64,000 nt of DNA from Deltaproteobacteria bacterium (GCA_016874755.1 VGTH01000003.1:124001-188000); one strand, 5' to 3'; positions 34,933 through 44,871 are shown, numbered from the stretch's first letter. Notes: generated by a model from the letters alone, not told the origin. A program made the numbers and translations.

Positions 34933-36030
34933 TTACGCTGCTTTGCTGCCGCGCGGCAATGCCGGCAAGCGTCCGACCACCGAATCGATCAGCCTGTCCC
35001 CCTCTTCGATCTGCATCACCACCCGCAGAGCCATCAGCTTGCCCCGCGGAAACGGATATTTGGCGAGTTTCACCAGGTCTTTCTCGGTGGTCACGATGAG
35101 ATCGACCTGGCGCGCCGCGCGATTGATATCCTGCCAGTCGCGCGAGGAGTAATCGTGGTGATCTTCATATTCGATCGTATCCGAGATTTCGCCGCCGGCA
35201 TCATGGAGCGTGCGAAAGAAACTATCGGGATGAGCGATACCGACCACGGCGAGAATTTTGCTGTTGAATAGATGACTCAAGGGGTACTCCACCCAGCGGT
35301 TCGATTCGATGGCACCCAGCGCGATGGCGTGAATGGAACCGTAAAACGGTTCCGCATTTTTGACCTTGTGCAGGGTGGCGCCCCAGCGTGCATCACCGCC
35401 GGTGACGACCACAAAATCGGCGCGGCGCGCGGCGCGCGCCGGCTCGCGAAATGGGCCTGCGGGCAAGAGCACTCCCGAAACATCACTACCCAACAATACA
35501 ATATCTAAATCGCGCTTGAGCTGGCGGTGTTGAAAGCCATCGTCGAGAATGTACAGATCAACTTCTCGCTCCGTGGCCAAGTGCTGCGCGGCCGCATAGC
35601 GGTCCGGCGCCACCGCCACCGTTTGGCCGTAAAGCCGAGCCATCATGAACGGCTCGTCGCCGGCGGCGGCAACCTCTTTGGCGTCGTCGGAATAAAGACT
35701 GCCACTGACCAGCGGCGCAACCACAACCACGCCCTCGTGTTTGCGTTTGTAGCCACGGCTTAAGATGGCAACTCTGAAGCCCCGCTGCTGCAACGCCTGG
35801 GCGAGCCAGATACTGCTGGGGGTTTTCCCGGTGCCACCGACGGTGAGATTGCCAATGCTGATGACCGGTCGGTCGAGGCTCTTGGGTTTAAACAACTTCA
35901 GTGCATAGCAGCCGTTGCGCATCGCGACCCCTAGGCGGTAGAGATACGAGCAAGGCAAAAGCACCAGCCAAAGGAGCTTGCCGCGAATCCCCTTGCGCTC
36001 CCAAACCTCGGGCAGCCAGTCCGCTGTCAT
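34933..36030 (-). CDS. lpxK: tetraacyldisaccharide 4'-kinase
   Basis: A 365-residue kinase that phosphorylates the 4' position of the lipid A disaccharide. VISIGNLTVGGTGKTPSSI is the LpxK P-loop, ILSRGYKRKHEG follows, and YILDDGFQHRQLKRD is the DDGFQH signature. LIVTTEKDLVKLAKYP is the C-terminal motif. The N-terminus has one membrane-associating hydrophobic stretch (LLWLVLLPCSYLYRL). ATG 36030 follows GGTGAA; ATG 36057 would add nine residues. Next step after LpxB, and beside waaA. Confidence 0.95.
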   Translation of the reverse strand: MTADWLPEVWERKGIRGKLLWLVLLPCSYLYRLGVAMRNGCYALKLFKPKSLDRPVISIGNLTVGGTGKTPSSIWLAQALQQRGFRVAILSRGYKRKHEGVVVVAPLVSGSLYSDDAKEVAAAGDEPFMMARLYGQTVAVAPDRYAAAQHLATEREVDLYILDDGFQHRQLKRDLDIVLLGSDVSGVLLPAGPFREPARAARRADFVVVTGGDARWGATLHKVKNAEPFYGSIHAIALGAIESNRWVEYPLSHLFNSKILAVVGIAHPDSFFRTLHDAGGEISDTIEYEDHHDYSSRDWQDINRAARQVDLIVTTEKDLVKLAKYPFPRGKLMALRVVMQIEEGDRLIDSVVGRLPALPRGSKAA

Positions 36031-36073
36031 CGGATTTTCACCAACATATCGGCCCATCCCGCGTCATAGGCAT

Positions 36074-37348
36074 CTATTGCAAGTAACGCTGCGCCAGCGC
36101 CATGCTTGCCGGCAGCACACCGCGGTCATCGGCGGCAAGCTCGGCGGCCCGCGCCCCGACTTCACGGCGCTTTGCCGGATCGGCCAACAAGTCAGCCAGC
36201 GCTTGGCGCAGTTCCACTCCGTTTTCCACTTGAATGCCAGCGCCGCGCCGCTTCATTTCTGCGGCAAGCTCACGAAAGTTATTTATGTGCGGACCGAATA
36301 GCACGGGTTTGCCGAAGCGCGCCGGCTCGAGCAGATTGTGGCCGCCGACGTCGACCAAACTGCCGCCGACAAAGGCGACGTCACCCATGGCGTAGAAGTC
36401 TGGCAAATCGCCAATGGTGTCGAGCAGCATGATCTCTTTGTCGAAGTGATTCTTCCCGTTGACGGTGCTTTTCTTGTCAAAAGACAAACCGGTCTGACGC
36501 ACGAGATCTTCGACCTCGGCAAAGCGTTGCGGATGGCGCGGTGCCAGCACCAGACGGATCTGCGGAAAGTTCTGCTTGAGTAATTTGAAAACGTCCAGCA
36601 GCAAAGCCTCTTCACCGCGATGCGAGCTGCCAACCACCAGGTAAAGCGCGCCTGACTCTTCAGCGTCTTTATTCTGAGCCGGTTGTGCCGGTACGGCGTG
36701 CTTCAGATTGCCTGAAAGAAAAACTCGGCTTTCCAACGCCCCTAAAGCGATGACGCGCTCAGCATCGTCGCGGCTCTGCATGCCAAAGGCGGTGACGTAA
36801 CCGAGCACTTGCGAAAAAAAACTGCGCAGCTTCGCGTAGCGGCGAAAGCTCCGCGCCGACATGCGGCCGCTCAAGATAACGATGGGGATGCCGCGACGGC
36901 TCGCCGCTCGTAGCAGATTCGGCCAGATCTCCGTTTCGAGGAGGATCAAGAGAGCCGGCTGAAATTTTTCCATGGCTCGGCGCACGATCCAGGCGTGGTC
37001 GAGCGGCAAGAACACGCAGCTGTCGGCAGCGCTCGCCTTTTGCGCCATCTGCTGGCCGGGTTCGGTAAACGTCGAAAACAGGATCGGCCGCTCTGGATGA
37101 CTGCGTTTAAGCTCACGGGTCAAGGGCACCGCCGATAACACTTCGCCCACCGACGCAGCATGGACCCAGATCGGTCGCCCGGGCTGTACGGCGCGCAGCG
37201 CCTGCGCTGGGTAAAGCCCAAGCCGCTGCGCGAATCCAGCGCGATAGCGCCGCCCCGCCAGCACAAGCAGCGGCGCGAGCAGCAACCCGAGCCCGAGCGC
37301 TGCCGTGGTACCGAGCTGATAGAGAGCGAAGAGCGCACGCTGCCGCAT
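36074..37348 (-). CDS. waaA: 3-deoxy-D-manno-octulosonic acid transferase
   Basis: A 424-residue GT-B enzyme anchored by one N-terminal membrane segment (about 12-30). RPIWVHAASVGEVLSAVPL and PILFSTFTEPG belong to the acceptor domain; LVVGSSHRGEEALLL and FVGGSLVDVGGHNLLEPA to the donor domain. It adds Kdo from CMP-Kdo to lipid IVA. The number of Kdo residues added cannot be told. The start is ATG 37348, 4 bases after the msbA stop; an upstream TTG is unlikely. Confidence 0.95.
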   Translation of the reverse strand: MRQRALFALYQLGTTAALGLGLLLAPLLVLAGRRYRAGFAQRLGLYPAQALRAVQPGRPIWVHAASVGEVLSAVPLTRELKRSHPERPILFSTFTEPGQQMAQKASAADSCVFLPLDHAWIVRRAMEKFQPALLILLETEIWPNLLRAASRRGIPIVILSGRMSARSFRRYAKLRSFFSQVLGYVTAFGMQSRDDAERVIALGALESRVFLSGNLKHAVPAQPAQNKDAEESGALYLVVGSSHRGEEALLLDVFKLLKQNFPQIRLVLAPRHPQRFAEVEDLVRQTGLSFDKKSTVNGKNHFDKEIMLLDTIGDLPDFYAMGDVAFVGGSLVDVGGHNLLEPARFGKPVLFGPHINNFRELAAEMKRRGAGIQVENGVELRQALADLLADPAKRREVGARAAELAADDRGVLPASMALAQRYLQ

Positions 37349-37352
37349 ATTT

Positions 37353-39107
37353 TCAGTGTATGGTCTCCACCGTCGTGGCCGACTCCTCTTCAAGAAGTTG
37401 CATGGAATAGAGCCGGCTATACTCGCTCTTGCGCGCCATCAAGTCGTCGTGGCTGCCTTCCTCGACAACGCGGCCGTCGACGATCACCACGATGCGGTCG
37501 GCTTTGCGAATCGTCGATAAGCGGTGCGCAATCACAAGTGTCGTGCGCGTCGTTATCAAGGTCTCCAGGGCATCTTGCACGACCCTTTCGCTCTCGACGT
37601 CCAGCGACGACGTCGCTTCGTCCAGGATCAAGATCGGCGCATCCTTGAGCAGCGCTCGGGCAATCGCAATACGTTGGCGCTGGCCGCCGGAAAGCTGCAT
37701 GCCCATTTCGCCGATTTGGGAATCATAACCGTTGGCCAGCCCTTCAATGAATTCATGCGCATGAGCGGTTTTCGCCGCCCGGATCACATCCGCCATCGGC
37801 CGCGCCGGGTCGCCATAGGCAATGTTGTTGCGCACCGTGTCGTTGAACAAAAACGTGTGCTGCGACACGATGCCGATCTGCGCCCGCAGCGATCTCAAGG
37901 TCAAGTCGCGGACGTCGACACCGTCGATGGTAATCTTGCCGGCCGTCACGTCGTAGAAACGCGGAATCAGGTCAGCCAGCGTGCTCTTGCCCACGCCGCT
38001 CATGCCCACCAGGGCAACCATTTCCCCCGCCCGCACGGTCAAATTGATGTTGTTCAAAACCCGCTTCTCGCCGTAGCTAAAGTCGACGTTGTGAAAGACA
38101 ATGGCGTCGCGAAACGGTTGCGCCGGCCGGGCGTCTTCCTTCTCTGTGACCTCCGTGCGCTGATCGAGAATTTCAAAAACCCGCTCAGCACCGGCAATCC
38201 CCTGCTGTACTAGCGTGTAAGTCTTGGTCAAGCTCTTGAACGGTTGATACATCAGAAACATCGCCGCCATGAATGCCATGAATTCGCCCTGGCTGCGCCC
38301 GCCGGCAATGACGCTCCAACCACCGTACCAGACCACCGAGCCGATGCCGAAGGAGGCCAACAACTCCATCGATGGCGCCACCGACGATTTGATGCGGCTG
38401 GCGCGCAGCGACTGTTTGAATAAGCGATAGTTCTCGTCGGTGAAGCGTTTGTTCTCGTACTCTTCCATACCGAAGGCTTTAACGATGCGATTGCCTTGGA
38501 TGGTCTCCTGCAAAACCGAAGTCAGCGTGCCGCTGGAGATCTGCCCGCGTTTGGTAAAGCGCTTGATTTTCTTGCTCAGTCGAATCACTGGCAGCACCGA
38601 TAACGGAAAAACCACAAATGCAATCGACGCCAGCACCCAGTCCTTCAGAAACGCCACCGTCACCAGCACAATCAACGAAGTCGAGTCTTTTAAGAAGGAG
38701 GCGATCGCATCGGTGAGCGCCGAGCGTAGCAAACCGACGTCGTTGTTGACCCGCGAGATCAACGTGCCGGTGGGGTGACGGTAAAAGAACGCCACCGAAA
38801 GGGTTTGCAGGTGGGCGTTGAGGGCGTTGCGGACATCGTTGATGATGCGCAACCCAACGTAGTCGCTCAGGTAGTGCTGACCGAAGTTCAGCACGCCGCG
38901 CACAGCAAAGACACCGACCACGAGCAAGGGCAAATAGGAAAGCGTGGATGCGTCTCTCTTGCCGAACACATCGTCCATCACATGCTGCACGAGAAAGGGA
39001 ATCGCGCCGTCGGTGGCGCCATAGGCAAGCATGCAGATCATGGCGAGAACAAAGTACGGCCAGATGTAGGGTTTGAGGAAAGGTAGCAGCCGAAAATAAG
39101 TGCGCAC
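37353..39107 (-). CDS. msbA: lipid A export ATP-binding/permease protein
   Basis: A 584-residue half ABC transporter with an N-terminal membrane domain of six predicted helices (about 15-310) and a C-terminal ATPase. Walker A is [17 protein letters not shown], the signature MQLSGGQRQRIAIARALL, and Walker B ILILDEATSSLD. It flips core-lipid A across the inner membrane. It sits between lpxB and waaA, the usual deltaproteobacterial place. GTG start is preceded by AGAAAG. Confidence 0.94.
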   Translation of the reverse strand: MRTYFRLLPFLKPYIWPYFVLAMICMLAYGATDGAIPFLVQHVMDDVFGKRDASTLSYLPLLVVGVFAVRGVLNFGQHYLSDYVGLRIINDVRNALNAHLQTLSVAFFYRHPTGTLISRVNNDVGLLRSALTDAIASFLKDSTSLIVLVTVAFLKDWVLASIAFVVFPLSVLPVIRLSKKIKRFTKRGQISSGTLTSVLQETIQGNRIVKAFGMEEYENKRFTDENYRLFKQSLRASRIKSSVAPSMELLASFGIGSVVWYGGWSVIAGGRSQGEFMAFMAAMFLMYQPFKSLTKTYTLVQQGIAGAERVFEILDQRTEVTEKEDARPAQPFRDAIVFHNVDFSYGEKRVLNNINLTVRAGEMVALVGMSGVGKSTLADLIPRFYDVTAGKITIDGVDVRDLTLRSLRAQIGIVSQHTFLFNDTVRNNIAYGDPARPMADVIRAAKTAHAHEFIEGLANGYDSQIGEMGMQLSGGQRQRIAIARALLKDAPILILDEATSSLDVESERVVQDALETLITTRTTLVIAHRLSTIRKADRIVVIVDGRVVEEGSHDDLMARKSEYSRLYSMQLLEEESATTVETIH

Positions 39108-39130
39108 AGTGTTTCTTTCTGTTTTGGATC

Positions 39131-40270
39131 TTAGGCCATCATCGCCACGGCGATGTCTGCCACTCGCTCCGAAGCGCCCGGCGCACCGAGTCTTTCCCGC
39201 AGCTTTTTCAAGCGCTCGATGATCGAAGCGCGTTTTGCGTCATCGTTTAAGATGGCTTGGCTTTCGGCGACGATGCGCGCGGGCGTCAGCTCACCCTGAA
39301 TCAGCTCGGGGGCCAATTTTTCACCGGCAATTAGATTGACCATGCCGATGGCCTCGACCCGCACTAACAAACGGGCGAGCCAATAGGTCAGCCAAGACAT
39401 GCGGTAGACAATGATCATCGGTTTCAACAGTAAGCCGGTTTCCAGCGTCGCGGTACCGGAAGCCACCCAAACCAAATCCGCCGCCCCTATCGCATCGTAG
39501 CGATCTTCGCTGACGATCCTGATCTTCGGCTCTTGGAAGTCTGACAGTTCGCCTAATTCCTCTTGGCCAATAGTGCTGGCACGCACGCAGAGAATCTGAA
39601 CATCGGCCGCGCGATGAAGCTGCCGCGCCGCGGTCAGCATGGCGGGCAGATGGTTGGCCACTTCTTTGCGCCGGCTTCCGGGCAGCAATGCAATTATAAA
39701 TTTCCCCGCTTCTAATCCGAGCTTGGCGCGCAGCTGCTCTTTATCTTTAGGCACGCCAATCGTGTCGAGCAATGGATGACCGACGAAAGTCACCTTCACG
39801 CCATGGCGCTCGTAGAACGGCACTTCAAATGGAAAAATCACCGCCATGCGATCGACCCAACGGGCGATCTGGCGCACCCGGCCGCGGCGCCAGGCCCAGA
39901 TCTGCGGGCTGACATAATATAGGACCGGCACGCGCAGCTCTTTAGCCAATTTGGCCAGCCGCAGATTGATCTCCGGAAAATCGATCAAGACCAATAGATT
40001 CGGCCGGCGCTCGCGCAGCGAACGGCGCAGGAGCTGATAGGCGCCCCACAGGCGCCTGAGATTGCCGAACAACTCAGTAAGTCCCATGCCGGCGATCTCG
40101 GAAACATCGAACAAGCTTTCAAACCGCGTGCGCCGCAGTTGCTCTCCCGCTACACCAAAAATTCTCAGCGAGGGGTCGCGCCGCAGCAACGCTTGCACGA
40201 GATGGGCGCCGTGAATATCGCCGGAAGCCTCGCCGACCACCAGCATGACTTGTTTACCGCCTGCGCTCAT
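39131..40270 (-). CDS. lpxB: lipid-A-disaccharide synthase
   Basis: A 379-residue GT-B transferase that joins UDP-2,3-diacylglucosamine and lipid X. VMLVVGEASGDIHGAHLV is the LpxB signature, followed by PNLLVLIDFPEINLRLAK and YYVSPQIWAWRRGRV. FIIALLPGSRRKEVANHLPA is the donor-domain loop. Its start shares one base with the Gfo/Idh stop (TGATG), so the two are translationally coupled. Confidence 0.96.
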   Translation of the reverse strand: MSAGGKQVMLVVGEASGDIHGAHLVQALLRRDPSLRIFGVAGEQLRRTRFESLFDVSEIAGMGLTELFGNLRRLWGAYQLLRRSLRERRPNLLVLIDFPEINLRLAKLAKELRVPVLYYVSPQIWAWRRGRVRQIARWVDRMAVIFPFEVPFYERHGVKVTFVGHPLLDTIGVPKDKEQLRAKLGLEAGKFIIALLPGSRRKEVANHLPAMLTAARQLHRAADVQILCVRASTIGQEELGELSDFQEPKIRIVSEDRYDAIGAADLVWVASGTATLETGLLLKPMIIVYRMSWLTYWLARLLVRVEAIGMVNLIAGEKLAPELIQGELTPARIVAESQAILNDDAKRASIIERLKKLRERLGAPGASERVADIAVAMMA

Positions 40271-41211
40271 CAGGCAATCGCGCCGGGTTGGAGCTGCGCG
40301 CTGATCATCGACGCAATCTCCAGGGCGAGCAGGCCTTCGCTACCGCTGACCAACGGCGTGGCGCGACTCTCGACGCAGTCAAGAAATGAATCGATCTCGT
40401 CGGCGAGGGCGTCGCCTTCTTTGATTTCGATGGTTTCGTATTTGATATCGAGCCAGGTGGCGCCCGGCGCAGGTTTGTGAAAGATCTGCGCCCGGCGCTG
40501 GTCGTAATCGATGGAGATGTAAGCGTCTGGCTGAAAAAAGCGCACCTTGCGCTCGCGCTTGAGTGAGACGCGGCTCGCGGTCACGTTGGCGATGCAGCCG
40601 TTTGCAAAGGTAATGCGCGCGTTGGCGATATCGGGCTTCTCGGTCAAGACCGGCACGCCGACCGATTCGACGCGCTTGACCGGCGAGCGCACCAAGCTCG
40701 CAATCACATCGATATCGTGAATCATCAAGTCCAAGACTACGTCGACGTCAGTGCCGCGCTCGATAAACGGCGCCAAGCGGTGGCACTCAACGAACTTGGG
40801 GTCGTGAATGACGCCTTCCAAACGCCGAATCGCCGGGTTAAAGCGCTCCAAGTGTCCTACCTGGAGAATGCTATTGTGCTGGCGTGCAACCTCCACCAGT
40901 TCCTGGCCCTGGGAGAAATCCATCGCCAGTGGCTTCTCCACCAGCGCATCGATGCCTTGCGCCAGTATCTTCTTGGCAACTTCGTGATGGTAGCGCGTCG
41001 GCACCGCGATGCTGGCGCAGCGCACCTTGCCGAACAGCTCCCGGTAGTCGCGCAACGCCGTAGTGCCTAATTGCGCGGCAATTTCACTGGCCCGCGCGCC
41101 ATCGACGTCGACCACCGCGACCAGCTCCGCCTTGGGCGACGCCGCGTACTTCTCGGCGTGATATTTGCCGAGATAACCGACGCCAATCACCGCCACCGGA
41201 ATCTTCGCCAT
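40270..41211 (-). CDS. Gfo/Idh/MocA family oxidoreductase in the lpx operon
   Basis: A 313-residue NAD(P)-dependent oxidoreductase. PVAVIGVGYLGKYHAEKYA binds the cofactor, ALVEKPLAMDFSQGQEL has the EKP motif, and DLMIHDIDVIASLV carries the catalytic-site His. A homologue sits between lpxI and lpxB in many deltaproteobacteria. In Acidithiobacillus and Leptospira, the Gfo/Idh enzyme GnnA oxidises C3 of UDP-GlcNAc so that GnnB can transaminate it, giving amide-linked lipid A. No GnnB lies next door here; the DegT enzyme at 13848-15005 is a candidate. A GnnA role is inference. Confidence 0.88.
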   Translation of the reverse strand: MAKIPVAVIGVGYLGKYHAEKYAASPKAELVAVVDVDGARASEIAAQLGTTALRDYRELFGKVRCASIAVPTRYHHEVAKKILAQGIDALVEKPLAMDFSQGQELVEVARQHNSILQVGHLERFNPAIRRLEGVIHDPKFVECHRLAPFIERGTDVDVVLDLMIHDIDVIASLVRSPVKRVESVGVPVLTEKPDIANARITFANGCIANVTASRVSLKRERKVRFFQPDAYISIDYDQRRAQIFHKPAPGATWLDIKYETIEIKEGDALADEIDSFLDCVESRATPLVSGSEGLLALEIASMISAQLQPGAIA

Positions 41212-41220
41212 AATAAAGCG

Positions 41221-42045
41221 CTAGCTGCTCACCGCGACAACGACAATGCCGGCGCGCTGCGCTTCCGCCAGCAATGCTTCTTTTTCGAGCAAGATGGTCT
41301 TTTCAGCTTCCACGGCCAAGACGCTGGCGCCGGCCTGGGCCATGCTCTTGATCGTCTCCACTCCCACCGCGGGCACATCAAAGCGCAAATCCTGATGCGG
41401 CTTACTGACTTTGACGACGACACAGCCACCCTTGGCGAGTGAGCCGCCGCGCAGAATCGCCGCGTCCGTTCCTTCAATCGCCTCGACAGCCACGATAACG
41501 CGATCCTTCACCACCACGGTTTGGCCGATCCCAAGACGGCCAATCTCCTTCGCCGCGGCGAAACCGATCTCGATATCGTGCCGTTGCGCCGTAGTCGGCT
41601 CGTGACTCGTTAAGGCGCCAACCTTGGGCATAATGTCCGCCAGGCAAAACGTCGATTCGATAACTTGGATGCCATCGCGCTCCAGTTCACCGGCGATGCC
41701 GCGCAGCAGAGCGTCATCCTCACGGCTTTTCATGCGCGCCAAAAAACTTACACCGCGCAGGTCCGGACGGAAATTGCCAAACAGCTTGACCTTGCGGATG
41801 CCGCCCGCCATGACGGCCTGCCTGACGCCGGCTTGCTGAAACGTGCGGATGATCTTGCCCAGCTGGCCGACGTAGATCCAGGTAATGGCATCGGCGACGG
41901 TTGCAATTTCTTCGGCGGTTTCACCACGATGCGCGACAGCCACGACTCGGTAGCCTTGGCGCTTGGCTTCCTGGGCAAAGATCAGCGGGAATTTGCCGTT
42001 GCCGGCAATCAGGCCGACACTCTTTGCGTTGGCAGAAACAGCCAC
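41221..42045 (-). CDS. lpxI: UDP-2,3-diacylglucosamine pyrophosphatase LpxI
   Basis: A 274-residue LpxI (DUF1009) protein. VGLIAGNGKFPLIFAQEAKR is its N-terminal signature. RVIVAVEAIEGTDAAILRGG and DLRFDVPAVGVETI belong to the C-terminal domain, where LpxI has its essential Asp. It hydrolyses UDP-2,3-diacyl-GlcN to lipid X and replaces LpxH, which is not in the window. GTG start; it lies between lpxA and the Gfo/Idh gene. Confidence 0.95.
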   Translation of the reverse strand: MAVSANAKSVGLIAGNGKFPLIFAQEAKRQGYRVVAVAHRGETAEEIATVADAITWIYVGQLGKIIRTFQQAGVRQAVMAGGIRKVKLFGNFRPDLRGVSFLARMKSREDDALLRGIAGELERDGIQVIESTFCLADIMPKVGALTSHEPTTAQRHDIEIGFAAAKEIGRLGIGQTVVVKDRVIVAVEAIEGTDAAILRGGSLAKGGCVVVKVSKPHQDLRFDVPAVGVETIKSMAQAGASVLAVEAEKTILLEKEALLAEAQRAGIVVVAVSS

Positions 42046-42071
42046 GAGTATTGCAGTATCGAATGATGAGC

Positions 42072-42860
42072 CTAGCGACAGATGCCGCGCTTGGACTGGG
42101 CGATGAAATCGATAAAGCGTAAAACTTCCGAGCTCTGCGGCAATTCGCTGCGGACTTTCGCCAAAGCGTCTTTGGTCAAGAGCTTGGATTGAAACATAAT
42201 GCGATAGGCTTTGCGCACCTGGTCGATTTGCTCCTTGCTAAAACCGCGCCGCCGCATGCCTTCGAGATTTAGCCCATGGAGTTTCGCCCGGTCGCCGGTG
42301 GCGTTGCAGAAAGGCGGCACATCCTTGGAGACCATCGAGCCGGCGCCGAGAATGGCGCCGGTGCCGACGTGAACGAACTGATGAATGCCGGCCAAGCCTC
42401 CGACGATGCAGGAATCTTCCAACACCACATGGCCGCCCAGGGTTGCGCCGTTGGCGACGATGTTGCGATTGCCGACAATGCAATCGTGGGCGATGTGGCA
42501 GTACATCATTAAGAGATTCTGATCGCCCACCCGCGTCACCATGCCGCCGCCGCTGGTGCCAGGGTTGAGCGACACGTACTCGCGAATGATGTTTCCATTG
42601 CCGATGATCAGCTCGCTCGGCTCGCCTCTGAACTTCAGGTCCTGCGGCTTTGAGCCGACGCTGGCAAATTGAAAGATCTCGTTGCCCTCGCCCAGCGTGG
42701 TGCGGCCTTCGACCACCGCATGCGCGCGAATCTTGCAGCCTTTGCCGACGCGCACACCCGCGCCGATGATCGCATAGGCGCCGACCTCAACCCCTTCCGC
42801 CAGCTCGGCCTGTGGATCGACGATCGCGGTTGGGTGTATGAGGCACGCGGTGGCGCTCAT
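42072..42860 (-). CDS. lpxA: acyl-ACP--UDP-N-acetylglucosamine O-acyltransferase
   Basis: A 262-residue left-handed beta-helix acyltransferase with hexapeptide repeats from about residue 5 to 190. LLMMYCHIAHDCIVGN carries the catalytic His. GLNLEGMRRRGFSKEQI opens the C-terminal helical domain. It performs the first step of lipid A synthesis. ATG overlaps the fabZ stop by 4 bases. If the Gfo/Idh enzyme is GnnA-like, this LpxA would need to accept a 3-amino sugar. Confidence 0.96.
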   Translation of the reverse strand: MSATACLIHPTAIVDPQAELAEGVEVGAYAIIGAGVRVGKGCKIRAHAVVEGRTTLGEGNEIFQFASVGSKPQDLKFRGEPSELIIGNGNIIREYVSLNPGTSGGGMVTRVGDQNLLMMYCHIAHDCIVGNRNIVANGATLGGHVVLEDSCIVGGLAGIHQFVHVGTGAILGAGSMVSKDVPPFCNATGDRAKLHGLNLEGMRRRGFSKEQIDQVRKAYRIMFQSKLLTKDALAKVRSELPQSSEVLRFIDFIAQSKRGICR

Positions 42861-43297
42861 GGGTCCAGGTCAACTTCCATCGCAGAGATTTCGGCTTGCG
42901 CGGCGATCTTGCCGTCCACCGAAGCAACCCCTTGCATTTTCCAGTAGGAACCGCGCCGCTTCGACGACGTCAGTTCTAAACGCAATTGATCGCCGGGCTC
43001 CACCGGCCGCTTGAATTTGACGTTGTCGAGGCCGGTGAGAACGAACACTTTTTTCTCATCGTTGCCGCCACGCGCGACGTGGGCCAAGATCGCGCCCACC
43101 TGAGCCAGCGCCTCGCAAATCAACACCCCGGGCATCACCGGATGATGGGGAAAATGGCCTTGAAAAAAACTCTCGTTCATCGAGACATTTTTGATACCAA
43201 CGATCTTCTCTTCGCCCTGGATCTCGACGATGCGGTCGACCAGGAGAAACGGATAGCGATGGGGTAAATGTTTGACGATCTCGTTTATGTCCATCAT
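42857..43297 (-). CDS. fabZ: 3-hydroxyacyl-ACP dehydratase FabZ
   Basis: A 146-residue hot-dog fold dehydratase. HLPHRYPFLLVDRI opens the protein, and FFQGHFPHHPVMPGVLICEA carries the catalytic His and Glu. It dehydrates 3-hydroxyacyl-ACP in fatty acid synthesis and draws on the same pool that LpxA and LpxD use. Two ATG codons stand in tandem at the start. It lies 6 bases after lpxD and overlaps lpxA by 4 bases. Confidence 0.97.
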   Translation of the reverse strand: MMDINEIVKHLPHRYPFLLVDRIVEIQGEEKIVGIKNVSMNESFFQGHFPHHPVMPGVLICEALAQVGAILAHVARGGNDEKKVFVLTGLDNVKFKRPVEPGDQLRLELTSSKRRGSYWKMQGVASVDGKIAAQAEISAMEVDLDP

Positions 43298-43303
43298 CGC
43301 CGG

Positions 43304-44368
43304 CTATTCCTTTGCGCTGCGTTGCGCGAGCTCCGCTACTTTTTTGTCCAGACTGCGCACCAGGCTCCAGAGTTTGGGCAACTGCGGCAACAACGCCATC
43401 ACCTTAAGCCACTCGCGATGCGGCGCCGCCGGCAAACCGCTGGAAAGCACCACGCCGGCGGGCACCGATTGGGCAACGCCCGATTGCGGTCCAATCGTCG
43501 CGCCATCACCGATCTGAATATGATTGACCACGCCGACTTGGCCGGCGAGCGTCACGTCTTTGCCGACTTTGCTACTGCCAGCGATGCCGGCTTGCGCGGC
43601 GATCACCGAGTTTTCGCCGATGGTGACGTTGTGCGCAATCTGCACCAGGTTGTCGATCTTGCTGCCGCGGCCGATGACGGTTTTACCCAGCGTCGCCCGA
43701 TCAATCGTCGTGTTGGCGCCGATTTCAACATCATCGTGAATTTCCACGATGCCGACCTGGGGAATTTTCACTCGGCCGGCGCCGCGCCCGGCGTAGCCAA
43801 AGCCATCGCTGCCGACAACCACGCCGGCGTGCAGCACCACTCGATTGCCGACAACGCAGTCATGCCGCACCACTACGTTGGGGTGCAGCACCGAGTCGTC
43901 GCCCACTTTGCTCTTCTCTCCTAAGAAAACCCCGGGATAGAGCACAGCGCGGGCGCCGATCTGCGCGCCGGCACTGACGCAGACATGCGGAAAAATCGTT
44001 ACCTCGGCACCCACCGTGGCATCGGGGCTGATCACCGCCAGCGGGCTTACGGACCGATCGAAACGCTCGGCCGGCGTCAATAGCTGCAGGATCTTGGCGA
44101 AGGCAACGTAGGGGTCGGCAACTTCAAGAAAAGCTACATTCGCGCCGCTCGAGGCGGCCAGCGACGCGACGCCGCGGCCGACAATGACCGCGCTGGCGCG
44201 GCTTTGGCTTAAAAAAGTATGATATCTCGGGTTGGCGAGAAAAGTTATCGACCCGGGGCCAGCTTCTTCAATGGGTGCAACCGCCGCAATCGCCACCCCA
44301 CCATCGCCGACCACCGCCCCCCCCACATGGCGCGCCAGCTCGTCGAGCGATTTTCCCAAGCCGCTCAC
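43304..44368 (-). CDS. lpxD: UDP-3-O-(3-hydroxyacyl)glucosamine N-acyltransferase
   Basis: A 354-residue acyltransferase with an N-terminal uridine-binding domain (to about 100) and a left-handed beta-helix of hexapeptide repeats. [19 protein letters not shown] and [20 protein letters not shown] contain the conserved LpxD catalytic-site residues. It adds the N-linked acyl chain to lipid A precursors. GTG overlaps the skp stop as GTGA. Confidence 0.96.
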   Translation of the reverse strand: MSGLGKSLDELARHVGGAVVGDGGVAIAAVAPIEEAGPGSITFLANPRYHTFLSQSRASAVIVGRGVASLAASSGANVAFLEVADPYVAFAKILQLLTPAERFDRSVSPLAVISPDATVGAEVTIFPHVCVSAGAQIGARAVLYPGVFLGEKSKVGDDSVLHPNVVVRHDCVVGNRVVLHAGVVVGSDGFGYAGRGAGRVKIPQVGIVEIHDDVEIGANTTIDRATLGKTVIGRGSKIDNLVQIAHNVTIGENSVIAAQAGIAGSSKVGKDVTLAGQVGVVNHIQIGDGATIGPQSGVAQSVPAGVVLSSGLPAAPHREWLKVMALLPQLPKLWSLVRSLDKKVAELAQRSAKE

Positions 44369-44871
44369 TTCACTCTGCTATTGAAAACTTCGATTACCCG
44401 GTTGGTGATGTCAATGCCCTGGTCGCTGTAAAGGATTTGCGAGCGTTCGAGAATCAGCGTGAACTTGTCGGCTTTGCCGACTTCGGCAACGACCTTTTCC
44501 AAGTCCTTAAGAATATCGTTGGTCATCTCACGATCTCGTTTCTGCAGCAATTGCTGGGTGTCATTTACCGAGCGCTGGTAGTTAACGAAGCGTCTTTCGA
44601 GATCCGCTTCCATGTTGCGCCGCTCCTCTTCTTTCATGAGCGGTCCCTTCTTGTCGAGATCGTTCTTGAGCCGTTCTATTTCGTTCTTGTCGCGCAGCGC
44701 GTCGGCCTCTGCCTTTTTGATTTCTGCTTGAAAACGATCTCGCGCTCGTTTACCCGCCGCCGATTCCTGCAGCACTCTCTGCACGTCGAGAAAACCTATC
44801 TTGACTCGATCCTGCGCCCAGACAGACGCCGGCATCAGGGCCAGCATAAAAACAACCAGCCAATATTTCAC
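44365..44871 (-). CDS. skp: OmpH/Skp family periplasmic chaperone
   Basis: A 168-residue secreted protein. A signal peptide of about 19 residues ([19 protein letters not shown] then QD) is followed by [15 protein letters not shown], the OmpH start. The middle (about 40-110) is highly charged coiled coil, as expected of the Skp tentacles. Skp holds unfolded outer membrane proteins for BamA. GTG 44871 has GGAGG five bases upstream; a TTG upstream is less likely. Confidence 0.92.
   Translation of the reverse strand: MKYWLVVFMLALMPASVWAQDRVKIGFLDVQRVLQESAAGKRARDRFQAEIKKAEADALRDKNEIERLKNDLDKKGPLMKEEERRNMEADLERRFVNYQRSVNDTQQLLQKRDREMTNDILKDLEKVVAEVGKADKFTLILERSQILYSDQGIDITNRVIEVFNSRVK

Noticed and set aside
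43268-43924. A 218-residue plus-strand frame
   Set aside because: Antisense to lpxD; its repetitive look mirrors the hexapeptide repeats of the beta-helix.
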